Made by a program: the position numbers and the translations under genes | Shown: positions 49,913 through 58,556 of the stretch, in pieces | How positions within the stretch are numbered: position 1 is the stretch's first letter | How the letters are laid out: each line of letters begins with the position of its first letter | The notes under the pieces: generated by a model | The model's input: only the letters and a program-made list of their open reading frames with translations | The model's database searches: none | Told to the model about the DNA's origin: nothing | DNA from: AC-32 sp963717725 | GTDB lineage: Bacteria > Actinomycetota > Thermoleophilia > Gaiellales > Gaiellaceae | Assembly (NCBI GenBank): GCA_963717725.1 | Contig: CAVQWS010000027.1 | Coordinates: 186,001-250,000 of the forward strand | Direction: 5' to 3' | Length of the DNA stretch: 64,000 bases

Positions 49913-50572
49913 CTACGCGGCGGAGAGACGATCGAGCGCCTGCTTGGCAGCGGCCTGCTCGGCGGCCTTTTTCGAGCGACCTGTGCCGACCCCGACCTCG
50001 TCGCCGTCGATCACGGCCGCGCACCGGAACGTGCGGTCGTGCGGCGGCCCCTGGACGTCGAGCACGTTGTAGACGACCTGCCGGCCCCGGCGTGCGAGCT
50101 CCTCCTGGAGCTCCGTCTTGTGGTCGACATGGGTCGTCAGCGCGTAGGTGATGCGGCCATCGAAGGCGGCAACGACGGCGTCGCGAATCGGCTCGAACCC
50201 GTGCTGGAGGTAGAGCGCCGCCAGCGAGGCCTCGAGCAGCGCGGCGAGCACGTTGCGGTTACGCGAAAGGCGCTCCAGCTCGTCCGCCGGCGCCACTTCC
50301 TCCCCACGCTCGGCGAGCCGGCGGCCCAGGCCCAGCTCCCGCGACACGACCGCGCAGCTCGCCCGCGAGACGACATGCGAACGGATCTTCGCCATCCGCC
50401 CCTCGGAGAAGTCCGGATAGCGCTCGTAGAGCGCACGGGCGATCGCCAGCTCGAGCACGCTGTCGCCGAGGAACTCGAGGCGTTCGTAGGAGGACGCCCG
50501 GTCGGGCGCCCAGGAGCTGTGCGTGAAGACCGTCTCCAGCAGCGCTCCCGGCAGATCGTCGATGAGCTCCAC
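49913..50572 (-). CDS. rnc: ribonuclease III
   Basis: 219 residues. The catalytic signature YERLEFLGDSVLELAIARAL lies at about residue 29; later ALLEASLAALYLQHGFEPIR supplies the last acidic residue. The C-terminal 70 residues (DHKTELQEELARRGRQVVYN to KKAAEQAAAKQAL) are a double-stranded RNA-binding domain. Processes rRNA and mRNA. GTG start, 31 bp after acpP. Confidence 0.94.
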   Translation of the reverse strand: MELIDDLPGALLETVFTHSSWAPDRASSYERLEFLGDSVLELAIARALYERYPDFSEGRMAKIRSHVVSRASCAVVSRELGLGRRLAERGEEVAPADELERLSRNRNVLAALLEASLAALYLQHGFEPIRDAVVAAFDGRITYALTTHVDHKTELQEELARRGRQVVYNVLDVQGPPHDRTFRCAAVIDGDEVGVGTGRSKKAAEQAAAKQALDRLSAA

Positions 50573-50603
50573 GAGCTCCTCGGGACGGCCGCCGGGGGCT
50601 CGG

Positions 50604-50849
50604 CTACTGGTGCGTGGAGACGTAGTCGACGGCTTGCCCGACGGTCTGGATCTTCTGGGCGTCCTCGTCCGAGATCTTGATCCCGAACTGGTCTTCCAGC
50701 TCCATGATCAGCTCCACGAGATCGAGGGAGTCGGCATCGAGATCCTCCTGGAAGGAAGCTTCCTCGGTGATCTCGTTCTCTTCGACGCCGAGCTGCTCCG
50801 TCAGGACTTCCTTGACCCGCTCGAATACTTCCTCTCGCGATGCTGCCAT
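50604..50849 (-). CDS. acpP: acyl carrier protein
   Basis: 81 residues, acidic four-helix protein. DADSLDLVELIMELEDQFGI carries the serine that takes 4'-phosphopantetheine. Carries acyl chains in fatty acid synthesis. SD GAGGTGAG precedes the ATG. It follows plsX by 6 bp, a common pairing. Confidence 0.96.
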   Translation of the reverse strand: MAASREEVFERVKEVLTEQLGVEENEITEEASFQEDLDADSLDLVELIMELEDQFGIKISDEDAQKIQTVGQAVDYVSTHQ

Positions 50850-50855
50850 CTCACC

Positions 50856-51854
50856 TCACTTGCCGGGGGCTTCAGAGCGCGCGGATGCTAACACTCTTTC
50901 CGGCAGTCGCTGCGCAAGGCTGCCGACGACGTCGTGCTCGACACCCCGCGCCGCCAGGCGGATCGCGTTGGCGATCGCGCGTCGCGAGGAGTTTCCGTGG
51001 GCGATCACGGCGAGGCCGCGCAGCCCGAGCAGGTACGCGCCGCCGTAGGTGTCGGGGTCGAGGCGGCTGCGCATCCCGCGCGCGGCGGGGCGGATCAGCA
51101 GGCCGCCGACCTTGCCGCGGCGGCTCGCGGTGATCTCCTCCCGCAGAGCTTCGAGGACGGTCGAGATCGTGCCCTCGAGCAGCTTCAGCACCACGTTGCC
51201 GGTGAACCCGTCGCAGACGACGACGTCGGCGGCGCCGGCCAGCAGGTCGCGGCTCTCGGTGTTGCCGCGAAAGTTGAGGTCCTCGGCGCTCGCGAGCAGC
51301 GCGTGCGCGTCGAGCGTCAGCTGGTTGCCCTTCTCCGGCTCCTCCCCGATCGAGAGCAGGCGCACCTCGGGCTCGGGAACGTCGAGCACCTCCTGCGCGA
51401 AGACGGAGCCCATGTGCGCGAACTGGAGCATGTGCTCCGGCCGTGCATCCGCGTTCGCGCCCGCATCGATCAGCACCGTCGGCCCCTTCTTCGACGGGAT
51501 CACGACCGCGATCGCCGGCCGGGCGACCGTCGGCAGCCGCCGCAGCTCGAGGAAGCAGGCGGCGAGCATCGCTCCCGTGTTCCCGGCCGACACGACCGCG
51601 TCCGCCTCGCCCTCGCCGACCGCGCGGCAGGCGGCTACGAGCGAGCTGTCCGGCTTGGAGCGAACGGCCTCGGCCGGCTTCTCGTCCATGGCGATCACCT
51701 GCGTCGTCTCGACGAGCGGCAAGTCACTAGTGTCGAGGCCCTTGGGCCCGTAGAGGATCGGCTCGATCCCGTCGGCAGCAGCCTCGATCGCGCCCGCGAC
51801 CACCTCCTCCGGCGCCCGGTCCCCGCCCATCGCGTCGACGGCGACGCTAGTCAC
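50856..51854 (-). CDS. plsX: phosphate acyltransferase PlsX
   Basis: 332 residues. VAVDAMGGDRAPEEVVAGAI at the N-terminus, VSAGNTGAMLAACFLELRRL, ANADARPEHMLQFAHMGSVF and CDGFTGNVVLKLLEGTISTV are PlsX hallmarks. Makes acyl phosphate from acyl-ACP for phospholipid synthesis with PlsY. GTG start is 4 nt after the rpmF stop. Confidence 0.94.
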   Translation of the reverse strand: MTSVAVDAMGGDRAPEEVVAGAIEAAADGIEPILYGPKGLDTSDLPLVETTQVIAMDEKPAEAVRSKPDSSLVAACRAVGEGEADAVVSAGNTGAMLAACFLELRRLPTVARPAIAVVIPSKKGPTVLIDAGANADARPEHMLQFAHMGSVFAQEVLDVPEPEVRLLSIGEEPEKGNQLTLDAHALLASAEDLNFRGNTESRDLLAGAADVVVCDGFTGNVVLKLLEGTISTVLEALREEITASRRGKVGGLLIRPAARGMRSRLDPDTYGGAYLLGLRGLAVIAHGNSSRRAIANAIRLAARGVEHDVVGSLAQRLPERVLASARSEAPGK

Positions 51855-51858
51855 TGTT

Positions 51859-52047
51859 CTAAGGGGCCGGCGTGCGGAGCGGTTCGATCTCGCGCCCGTT
51901 GTACGTCTTGCAGTTCGGGCACATCCGGTGCGGCTGCTTCGGCCGTCCGCACTGCGGGCACGTGTTGACGCGCGGCGACTCGAGCCGGTGCGTCGCGCGC
52001 CGTTTGTCCCGGCGTGACTTGGAGGTTTTCTTCTTGGGGACGGCCAT
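51859..52047 (-). CDS. rpmF: 50S ribosomal protein L32 (zinc-ribbon form)
   Basis: 62 residues. AVPKKKTSKSRRDKRRATHR followed by a four-cysteine ribbon CPQCGRPKQPHRMCPNC. The C+ form needs zinc. Heads the rpmF-plsX-acpP-rnc run. The ATG has TATACT 9 nt upstream and no SD. Confidence 0.95.
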   Translation of the reverse strand: MAVPKKKTSKSRRDKRRATHRLESPRVNTCPQCGRPKQPHRMCPNCKTYNGREIEPLRTPAP

Positions 52048-52056
52048 CGGGCGGCG

Positions 52057-52062
52057 AGTATA
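52057..52062 (-). promoter_or_regulatory. -10 hexamer TATACT, leaderless promoter for rpmF-plsX-acpP-rnc
   Basis: The closest match to consensus (TATAAT) among the boxes seen in this window, 9-nt spacer to the ATG of rpmF. Confidence 0.55.
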
Positions 52063-52079
52063 GCCACAGCCGTTTTGCC

Positions 52080-52098
52080 AAGGCTTAACCGAAGCCTT
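52080..52098. promoter_or_regulatory. inverted repeat AAGGCTT-N5-AAGCCTT with GCTTAAC core
   Basis: Perfect 7-bp inverted repeat in the divergent gap between rpmF and the small exported protein gene. It contains GCTTAAC (52083-52089), also present at 60679-60685 upstream of the apbE operon. A regulator site is possible; unproven. Confidence 0.35.
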
Positions 52099-52180
52099 CC
52101 GCGCTCTTTCCCCAGGGTTGCCCGCCCCGAACCGGCCGGCGGCGAGCCTGTCGAGGCGACAACGAGCGGAGGAGGAACGG

Positions 52181-52570
52181 ATGTACAAGATCGCAGCAAT
52201 CATCGGAGGCGTCCTGCTGATGGCCGGCGTGGCGCTCGCGGGAACCGTGTCGAGCCTCGGCTCGCCGAGCAGCCCGACGATCGGCCAGACGATTCCGACG
52301 GCCGGCACGACCGTGCGGCAGGAAGACCGCGCCGCCGAAGCGGAGGCCCGCGGGCGCGCGAACGAGGCCGGCGAAGACGTGAGCGGCCCGTGCGACGAGG
52401 CCGAGCACGCCACCGACCCCCGCTGCACCGGCGCGGCGCCGGCCCCCGCCGCCGCTGACGACGACGACCGCGGCGACAACAACAGCGGCCCCGGCTCGTC
52501 CAGCTCCGGCCGCGACGGCGGCGAGGACGGCAGCGGCCATTCAGGCCACGGCCACGGCAGCGACGACTGA
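52181..52570 (+). CDS. small exported protein with His/Gly/Ser/Asp-rich tail (1)
   Basis: 129 residues, no recognised family. A signal peptide or anchor (YKIAAIIGGVLLMAGVALAG) is followed by a polar Ser/Pro/Thr segment, a stretch with two cysteines (GPCDEAEHATDPRC), and a disordered tail rich in Asp, Gly, Ser and His ending GHSGHGHGSDD. SD GGAGGAACGG directly precedes the ATG. It lies 73 bp upstream of a response regulator gene on the same strand. The tail could bind metal ions; this is inference. Confidence 0.75.
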   Translation: MYKIAAIIGGVLLMAGVALAGTVSSLGSPSSPTIGQTIPTAGTTVRQEDRAAEAEARGRANEAGEDVSGPCDEAEHATDPRCTGAAPAPAAADDDDRGDNNSGPGSSSSGRDGGEDGSGHSGHGHGSDD

Positions 52571-52643
52571 GCGAGCCGCCCCCCACGGCGCGAGGCGGTC
52601 CACTCTCTCTCCCGGGCCGCCTCGTCGTCGTCACACTTCCGGC

Positions 52644-53351
52644 GTGAGCAGGCCAAAGCGCACCATCCTCCTCGTCGAGGACGAGACTTCGATCCGCGAG
52701 CCACTGGCGGAGGTGCTCCGCAGCGAGGGCTTCGAGACGCTGGTCGCCGGCACGGTCGCCCAGGCGCTCGAGCAGGCGCGGCGCGAGCCCGACCTGGTGC
52801 TGCTGGACGTGATGCTCCCCGACGGCTCCGGCTTCGACGTCTGCCGGGAGCTGCGTCGCGACTCCCAGGTGCCGATCATCATGCTCACGGCCCGCGGCGA
52901 GGAGGCCGACCGGGTGGTCGGGCTCGAGCTCGGCGCCGACGACTACGTGGTCAAGCCGTTCAGCGGCCGCGAGGTGGTCGCGAGGATCCGCGCCGTCCTG
53001 CGGCGCGCGGACGCGCCCGAGACCGTTGACGACGACCGGCCGCTCGAGGTGGCGGACCTGCGGCTCGACCCGGCGAAGCGCGAGGTGACGCTGCGCGGCG
53101 AGACGCTCGAGCTGAGCCGCAAGGAGTTCGAGCTCTTGCAGCTGCTGATGCGCAATGCCGGCTCGGTCGTGACGCGCGAGCGGCTGATCGACGAGGTCTG
53201 GGACCCGAACTGGTTCGGCTCGACGAAGACGCTCGATGTCCACGTCAGCGGCATCCGGCGCAAGCTCGGCGACGACCCGAGCGAGCCGCGCTACCTGCAC
53301 ACGGTGCGGGGCGTCGGCTTCCGCTTCTCGTCGCCCGACGAGGTCGAATGA
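52644..53351 (+). CDS. OmpR/PhoB-family response regulator
   Basis: 235 residues. Receiver domain: ILLVEDETSIREPL (acidic pair), phospho-acceptor Asp in LVLLDVMLPDGSGFDV (about residue 57), Thr in IIMLTARGEE and Lys in DDYVVKPFSGRE. The winged-helix DNA-binding domain runs from about 130 (LELSRKEFELLQLLMRNAGS) to TLDVHVSGIRRKLGDD. Binds DNA as a dimer on direct repeats in this family. GTG start; its stop overlaps the kinase ATG (ATGA). Confidence 0.93.
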   Translation: MSRPKRTILLVEDETSIREPLAEVLRSEGFETLVAGTVAQALEQARREPDLVLLDVMLPDGSGFDVCRELRRDSQVPIIMLTARGEEADRVVGLELGADDYVVKPFSGREVVARIRAVLRRADAPETVDDDRPLEVADLRLDPAKREVTLRGETLELSRKEFELLQLLMRNAGSVVTRERLIDEVWDPNWFGSTKTLDVHVSGIRRKLGDDPSEPRYLHTVRGVGFRFSSPDEVE

Positions 53352-54757
53352 GCCTTCGCCTCCAGCTGCTCGCCGCGTTCGCGTACGTGCTGCTCCTGAT
53401 CATCGTCGCGCTCGAGGTGCCGCTCGCGCTCAACCTCGCCCGGCGGATCGACGCCGAGGTGAAGAACGAGGCCGCGGGGCAGGCGTTCGTCGTCGCGGCG
53501 AGCGCCTCGGGCCGGATGAAGCAGCCGAAACAGCTGGCGCAGGTCGTGCGCACCGCCGGGAACGACCTCGGCGGCCGCGTGATCGTCGTGGACGCCCCGC
53601 GCGGGCGCCTGTTGGCGGACTCGACCGTCGGCGTCACGCAGCCGCTTCCGTACGCCACGGCCGCACGGCCGGAGCTGCGCACGGCGCTCCGCGGCGTCCG
53701 CGCCCAGGGCGAGCGGCACAGCGACACGCTCGGCCAGGACCTGCTCTACACGGCGGTGCCGGTGACGAACAACGGCCAGGTCGTCGGCGCGGTCCGCGTC
53801 ACGCAGGACCTGGCCGCGGTCCACCACCGGGTTCGCCGCGCAATCCTGGCGTTGATCGCGATCGGCGCCTTCGCGCTCGTCCTCGGCCTCACCCTCGCCT
53901 GGTTCCTCGCCGGCTCGCTGTCTCGGCCGCTGCGCAAGCTCGCGGCCACGGCGCGGCGTGTTGAGGCCGGCGACCTCGAGGCGCGGGCGGAGGTGACGGG
54001 CGCCACGGAGCAGCGTGAGGTCTCGGCGGCGTTCAACGACATGACCGAGAGGCTTGGAACCGTGCTCGCAGCACAGCGCGAGTTCGTCGCCAACGCCTCG
54101 CACCAGCTGCGCACACCGCTGACCGGGTTGCGGCTGCGGCTCGAGTCGGCGCGGGCGAAGGCCGGTCGCGACGCCGAGCCGGAGCTCGAGGCGGCCGAGC
54201 TCGAGGTCGAACGGCTCGCGCGGCTGCTCACCTCGCTGCTGACCCTCGCGCGCGAGGGCGACAAGCCATCGTCGGCCCGGCCTGTATCGCTGGCGCATTC
54301 GGCCGAGCTGGCCCACGAGCGCTGGGCCGCAGCGGCGGAGCAGGATGGCCGTGAGCTCGAGCTGGCCGGCAGCGGCGACGCGACGATCATGGCCTCGGAA
54401 GAAGACCTGGCGATCCTGCTCGACAACCTGATCGAGAACGCACTTCGCTACTCGCCCACGCGCGTCACGGTCGACTGGGGCCGCAACGGCGACGAGGCCT
54501 GGCTCGCGGTCCTCGACGAAGGGCCGGGGCTCGCACCCGGCGAGGAGACGAGCCTGTTCGACCGCTTCGCCCGCGGCAGCGCGGGCAGCTCGCGCCCCGG
54601 GACCGGCCTCGGGCTCGCGATCGTCCAGACGCTGGCCCAACGCTGGCGCGGCAGTGCCTCGCTGGCCAACCGGATCGAGGGCGGCACGCGCGCCGAGGTG
54701 CGCTTTCCGGTCGCGGCTACAGTGGCCGAGGAGTCATGGGTCGAAGCCTCGTCGTAG
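53348..54757 (+). CDS. sensor histidine kinase
   Basis: 469 residues. TM1 at about 8-32 (AYVLLLIIVALEVPLAL), an extracytoplasmic domain of about 130 residues, TM2 at about 160-185 (AILALIAIGAFALVLGLTLAW), HAMP, then HisKA with the phospho-His in ANASHQLRTPLTGLRLRLES and a HATPase domain: LLDNLIENALRYSP, LDEGPGLAPGEE and GTGLGLAIVQTLAQRW. Signal unknown. Its last 22 bp overlap the next small gene. Confidence 0.93.
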   Translation: MSLRLQLLAAFAYVLLLIIVALEVPLALNLARRIDAEVKNEAAGQAFVVAASASGRMKQPKQLAQVVRTAGNDLGGRVIVVDAPRGRLLADSTVGVTQPLPYATAARPELRTALRGVRAQGERHSDTLGQDLLYTAVPVTNNGQVVGAVRVTQDLAAVHHRVRRAILALIAIGAFALVLGLTLAWFLAGSLSRPLRKLAATARRVEAGDLEARAEVTGATEQREVSAAFNDMTERLGTVLAAQREFVANASHQLRTPLTGLRLRLESARAKAGRDAEPELEAAELEVERLARLLTSLLTLAREGDKPSSARPVSLAHSAELAHERWAAAAEQDGRELELAGSGDATIMASEEDLAILLDNLIENALRYSPTRVTVDWGRNGDEAWLAVLDEGPGLAPGEETSLFDRFARGSAGSSRPGTGLGLAIVQTLAQRWRGSASLANRIEGGTRAEVRFPVAATVAEESWVEASS

Positions 54758-55038
54758 CCGTTCTCGCCCTCGTCGGCCTGCTCTGCGCGGCCGGCCTGGG
54801 CTACGCGGCGTACGTCGTCTCGCGCGACTCGGTCGCGGTGCCGGTGACGAAGCTCCAGCCCGTGCCGAAGGAGCTGACCCCGGCCCGCGTGAAGCCGCGC
54901 GCACGGACTCGAACGCGGCCGGTCGAGACGACGACGACCACGACACGCACCGGCACGACGACCGTCGACGACCACGGCGGCCGTGGGGGCTCAGGCAACA
55001 GCGGCCACGACGGCGGCGGCCACGGCGGAGACGACTAG
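54736..55038 (+). CDS. small exported protein with Thr-rich linker and Gly/His/Asp tail (2)
   Basis: 100 residues, no recognised family. N-terminal hydrophobic anchor LVVAVLALVGLLCAAGLGYA, a Val/Pro segment, a basic PRARTRTRP stretch, a Thr-rich run and a tail DDHGGRGGSGNSGHDGGGHG ending GDD. It starts inside the kinase gene, so it is co-translated with it. The stop is shared with the convergent gene as CTAG. Resembles the proteins at 52181 and 60752 in layout. Confidence 0.7.
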   Translation: MGRSLVVAVLALVGLLCAAGLGYAAYVVSRDSVAVPVTKLQPVPKELTPARVKPRARTRTRPVETTTTTTRTGTTTVDDHGGRGGSGNSGHDGGGHGGDD

Positions 55039-55544
55039 AGCTTTTCCTTGAGCTCGGCCAGCGCGGCCCAGCGCGAGTCCGGCTCGGGCTCGCCGTGCTC
55101 GTGCGGCTCGTCGTTCAGGTTCTTGCCGCAGACCCCGCAGAGGCCGGCGCACTCGGGCTTGCAGAGGATCTTGTCCGGCAGCTCGAGCGCGATGGTGTCG
55201 CGCGCCCACGCCGAGAGGTCGAGCTTGTCGTTGTCGAGGTAGATCGTGCGCAGTTCCTCGTCGTCGCCGGGGCTCGCCGCCTGGTACTCGCGGGCCGAGA
55301 CGGGCACGTCGAGCACGGCGTCCTCGAGGCAGCGGAAGCACGGACCGTGGAGCCGCGCGTCGAAGCGCAGCTCGAAGACGGTCCCCGTCGAGGCGCGCGT
55401 GACGGTGAGCTCGGCCGGCACCGTGCCCGGCACCGGCAGGTAGCGCTGCCCGCCGAGCTCGAACGGCTCGAGCTCGATCTTCTCCTCGCCGCGGTACTGG
55501 TCGCCGGAGCGGAGCTTGAGCCTGCGAAGGTCGAGCGTGGTCAT
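55035..55544 (-). CDS. yceD: DUF177/YceD family protein
   Basis: 169 residues. Conserved FDARLHGPCFRCLEDAVLDV and the C-terminal CKPECAGLCGVCGKNLNDEP with paired cysteines that may bind zinc. YceD proteins are linked to 23S rRNA and usually precede rpmF; here rpmF is 3 kb away on the same strand. ATG 55544 chosen; a GTG nine bases upstream is also possible. Confidence 0.88.
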   Translation of the reverse strand: MTTLDLRRLKLRSGDQYRGEEKIELEPFELGGQRYLPVPGTVPAELTVTRASTGTVFELRFDARLHGPCFRCLEDAVLDVPVSAREYQAASPGDDEELRTIYLDNDKLDLSAWARDTIALELPDKILCKPECAGLCGVCGKNLNDEPHEHGEPEPDSRWAALAELKEKL

Positions 55545-55564
55545 CTCGACCACGGTAGCAACCT

Positions 55565-56074
55565 CTAAATGCGCCGAATCAGCTCGTCCAGCGGCCTGCG
55601 GTTCGCCTCCGCGCTCCACTCCTCGGCGCTCTTCGATTCCGGGTCGAGCGGGCGCCTCGGGTAGCCGAAGCTCGGGATGTTCACCGGCAGCCAGCCCTCG
55701 TCGAGGCCGAGCACGCCGGCGGCGGCCTCCGGATCCTTGATCCCGTTCGGGCACGAGACGACGCCTTCGTTCCAGGCGACGAGGAACATGTTCTGCAGCG
55801 CGCGCCCGACGTCGAGCGAGTAGCGGCCGCCTTCGGTCGCGATCACGACGGCGAAGGCGCACGACTCGACATTGGCGGCGGCATAGACGACTTCCCCGAC
55901 CCGCTGCTTGGCCTCGTCGCTCTCGACGACCACGAACTGCCACGGCTGGACGTTCTGCGAGCTCCCGCTCACGCGGCCGCCGTCGAGAATCCGGCGCTGA
56001 ACGTCTTCGGGCACCGGGCGGTCGGAGTAGCTGCGCCAGTCGCGCTTGCTCGCGACGGCCAGGTACGTGTCCAC
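55565..56074 (-). CDS. nitroreductase-family flavoprotein
   Basis: 169 residues. SKRDWRSYSDRPVPEDVQRR is the FMN-phosphate-binding start, GGRVSGSSQNVQPWQFVVVE the S-x-x-N-x-Q-P-W motif, and WNEGVVSCPNGIKDPEAAAG plus NIPSFGYPRRPL complete the fold. Probable FMN enzyme reducing nitro or enone compounds with NAD(P)H; substrate unknown. GTG start 11 bp after the coiled-coil gene. Confidence 0.9.
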   Translation of the reverse strand: MDTYLAVASKRDWRSYSDRPVPEDVQRRILDGGRVSGSSQNVQPWQFVVVESDEAKQRVGEVVYAAANVESCAFAVVIATEGGRYSLDVGRALQNMFLVAWNEGVVSCPNGIKDPEAAAGVLGLDEGWLPVNIPSFGYPRRPLDPESKSAEEWSAEANRRPLDELIRRI

Positions 56075-56084
56075 CTGGCGACCC

Positions 56085-56594
56085 TTAGTGAGGGAAGTCG
56101 TCGTTCGTGCTCTCGACGCCGGCCGCTACGCCGGCGACGACGGACTCCTGCGAGCGCTCGTGCAACCGCTCGCGGCCGCGCCTGACGGCGACCAGGAACT
56201 TGTCGAGATTGACCTCGAGCGTCGAGAGGATCGAGTCGGCCCAGTCCTCCATCTCCAGCCGCGTCTCGCGGGCCTGGCGCCGGGCGTCGTCGACGATGTC
56301 GCCGGCCTGCCGCTCCGCGAGCTTGACGATCTCGGTCTGCGACGCCTCCCGCACAGCCTGCTCGCGGGCCTCGCCGAGGATCCGGTCGCACTCCCGCTTC
56401 GCCTCGGCCAGCATCTCCTGCCGCTCCTTGACGATCCAGCGGGCCTGCTTGATCTCCTCGGGGATCGTCGCGCGCATCTGGTCGAGAATGTCGTAGATCT
56501 CCTCGCGGTCGATCCGCACCTGGTCGGTGAGGGGAACGGCCTTCGCGTTGTGCACCAGGTCGTCGAGCTTGTCGATCAGAACGAGTACGTCCAT
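56085..56594 (-). CDS. coiled-coil protein of unknown function
   Basis: 169 residues, no membrane segment. MDVLVLIDKLDDLVHNAKAV, then IDREEIYDILDQMRATIPEE, followed by long charged helices (residues 45-130) with heptad-like spacing. Resembles DivIVA-type or ATP synthase b-like stalk proteins only in composition. It lies between coaD-side genes and a nitroreductase; the role may be structural. Function not assigned. Confidence 0.75.
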   Translation of the reverse strand: MDVLVLIDKLDDLVHNAKAVPLTDQVRIDREEIYDILDQMRATIPEEIKQARWIVKERQEMLAEAKRECDRILGEAREQAVREASQTEIVKLAERQAGDIVDDARRQARETRLEMEDWADSILSTLEVNLDKFLVAVRRGRERLHERSQESVVAGVAAGVESTNDDFPH

Positions 56595-56618
56595 CGGTTC
56601 TGCAGAGTTTACAGGGGG

Positions 56619-56956
56619 CTATCGGCCGAACAGCCGGCCAAGCCATCCGCGCTCTTCGGGTTCCGGTTCCGGCTCGGGCTCCGGCGGCGCAGCGCGCGGC
56701 GGGTCATGCGCGCGCGGCTCGTCGTCGCCGAACACCCAGCGGCGACCACTAGCGCGCAGCTCCTCGAGCAGCTCGGCGGCGTCGCCGGGGACGAGCTCGA
56801 CCTCGTCGGACTTGGCCAGCTGCGCCTCGATCCGGTCCGCCGCGTCGCTCGTCCCGCCCCGTGCGCGCAGCTTCTGCAGCACGTCCTGAGCCTCGCGGCG
56901 CTGAAGCCGCACGTGATCCCCGCTCGCGAGCCTCGCCTCCAGCTGGTCGAACTCGC

Positions 56957-56960
<4 letters not shown>
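56619..56960 (-). CDS. hypothetical protein with Pro/Glu linker and C-terminal WLGRLFGR
   Basis: 113 residues. A helical N-terminal half (FDQLEARLASGDHVRLQRRE, then KLRARGGTSDAADRIEAQLA), then an Ala/Pro/Glu linker (PPEPEPEPEPEE) and a short amphipathic end GWLGRLFGR that could touch a membrane or partner. ATG overlaps the coaD stop (ATGA). No family recognised. Confidence 0.65.
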
Positions 56961-57468
<508 letters not shown>

Positions 57469-57472
<4 letters not shown>

Positions 57473-58011
57473 TCGGCGTCGAAGAGGGTCAGGCGGGCTG
57501 CGCCGTAGCGGCGGGTCGTCCGCTTCGGCAGCGGCAGCTCGGGTTCCTCGTCGGCGCCGGTCTCGACCAGCAGCGTGCCGCCGGGCGCGAGGATCTCTGG
57601 CAGGTGAGAAATCATGGCGTTTTGCAGGGAAGAAAACCGTCTGTAGGGCGGGTCGAGCAGCACGAGATCGTAGCGGGTGCCGGCCCGCGCGTCGGCGCGA
57701 AGGGCGGTCAGGGCGTCCTGGCAGAGGACAGTGGCGTTGTCGAGGCCGAGCTTGTCGAGGTTGCGATTGATGGTGCGGCAGGCCTCGCGGTCGTTCTCGA
57801 CGAAGGTCGCGTGGGCGGCGCCGCGCGAAAGCGCCTCGAGCCCCATCGCACCCGAGCCGGCGAACAGGTCGAGCACCGTGGCGTCCTCCGCGGCGCCGGG
57901 GCCGAGCAGGTTGAAGGCAGCCTCGCGCACGCGGTCGGCGGTCGGCCGCGTGTCGATTCCTTTGGGAGCGAAGATCCGCGCACCCTTCCGCGAGCCGGCG
58001 ATGATTCGCAA
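57469..58011 (-). CDS. rsmD: 16S rRNA (guanine966-N2)-methyltransferase
   Basis: 180 residues from TTG 58011. RIIAGSRKGARIFAPKGIDT start, DRVREAAFNLL, SAM motif VLDLFAGSGAMGLEALSRGA and catalytic LVLLDPPYRR. The TTG lies 2 nt after the upstream HEAT gene stop and gives the standard N-terminus; longer in-frame extension is Arg-rich and belongs to another gene. Confidence 0.94.
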
Positions 58012-58013
58012 CG

Positions 58014-58556
58014 CTAGACCCGGTCCGGGAGGGGCGGATGATCCTCGCCGTTCAGACAGCGAAGCGCCCATCCCGCCTCCTGCCGGATCGTCCACCAACC
58101 CTCCAGGAGAGTGTCGTCGGCGAGCAGCCGCTCCAGCCTCGGACGCGATTCCTGCAGCTCCAGCGCCCCAGCGGCGAAGGCACACCAGAAGCGCACCTCG
58201 GGCTCCGGGTCCGTGAGCGAGGCCACGATCGCGCTTCGGTTCTCGGCGAGCACCGGTTGGAACTGGAGCAGGTGCCCGAGTGCTTCGGCGGCGTGCGCCC
58301 TTACCGAGGGACACTCGTCGTCGTCGGAGAGCCGACGCGCAAGCACTCCCGCGACCTCGGTCTCGCCGCTGAAGCCGAGCACATAGGCCGCCGCGACCCG
58401 GCCCCGCTCGTGCCCCTTGCCTTCGAGCACGCGCTCGATGCGCTTGACCGTCCGCTCATCGCTGCACTGCGCGAGCTCGGAAGCGGCCGACCAGCGCTTC
58501 GCGTCGTCGCGCGCCGAAAGGCGACGCACCAGCCGGCGCCGTCGCAGGAGGCTCAT
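58014..58556 (-). CDS. HEAT-repeat protein
   Basis: 180 residues. Repeating helical pairs of about 30 residues: RWSAASELAQCSDERTVKRI, GRVAAAYVLGFSGETEVAGV, SVRAHAAEALGHLLQFQPVL, EVRFWCAFAAGALELQESRP, then IRQEAGWALRCLNGE. Probably a protein-binding scaffold. The start overlaps the recG stop (ATGA), and the stop precedes rsmD by 2 nt. Partner unknown. Confidence 0.82.
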   Translation of the reverse strand: MSLLRRRRLVRRLSARDDAKRWSAASELAQCSDERTVKRIERVLEGKGHERGRVAAAYVLGFSGETEVAGVLARRLSDDDECPSVRAHAAEALGHLLQFQPVLAENRSAIVASLTDPEPEVRFWCAFAAGALELQESRPRLERLLADDTLLEGWWTIRQEAGWALRCLNGEDHPPLPDRV

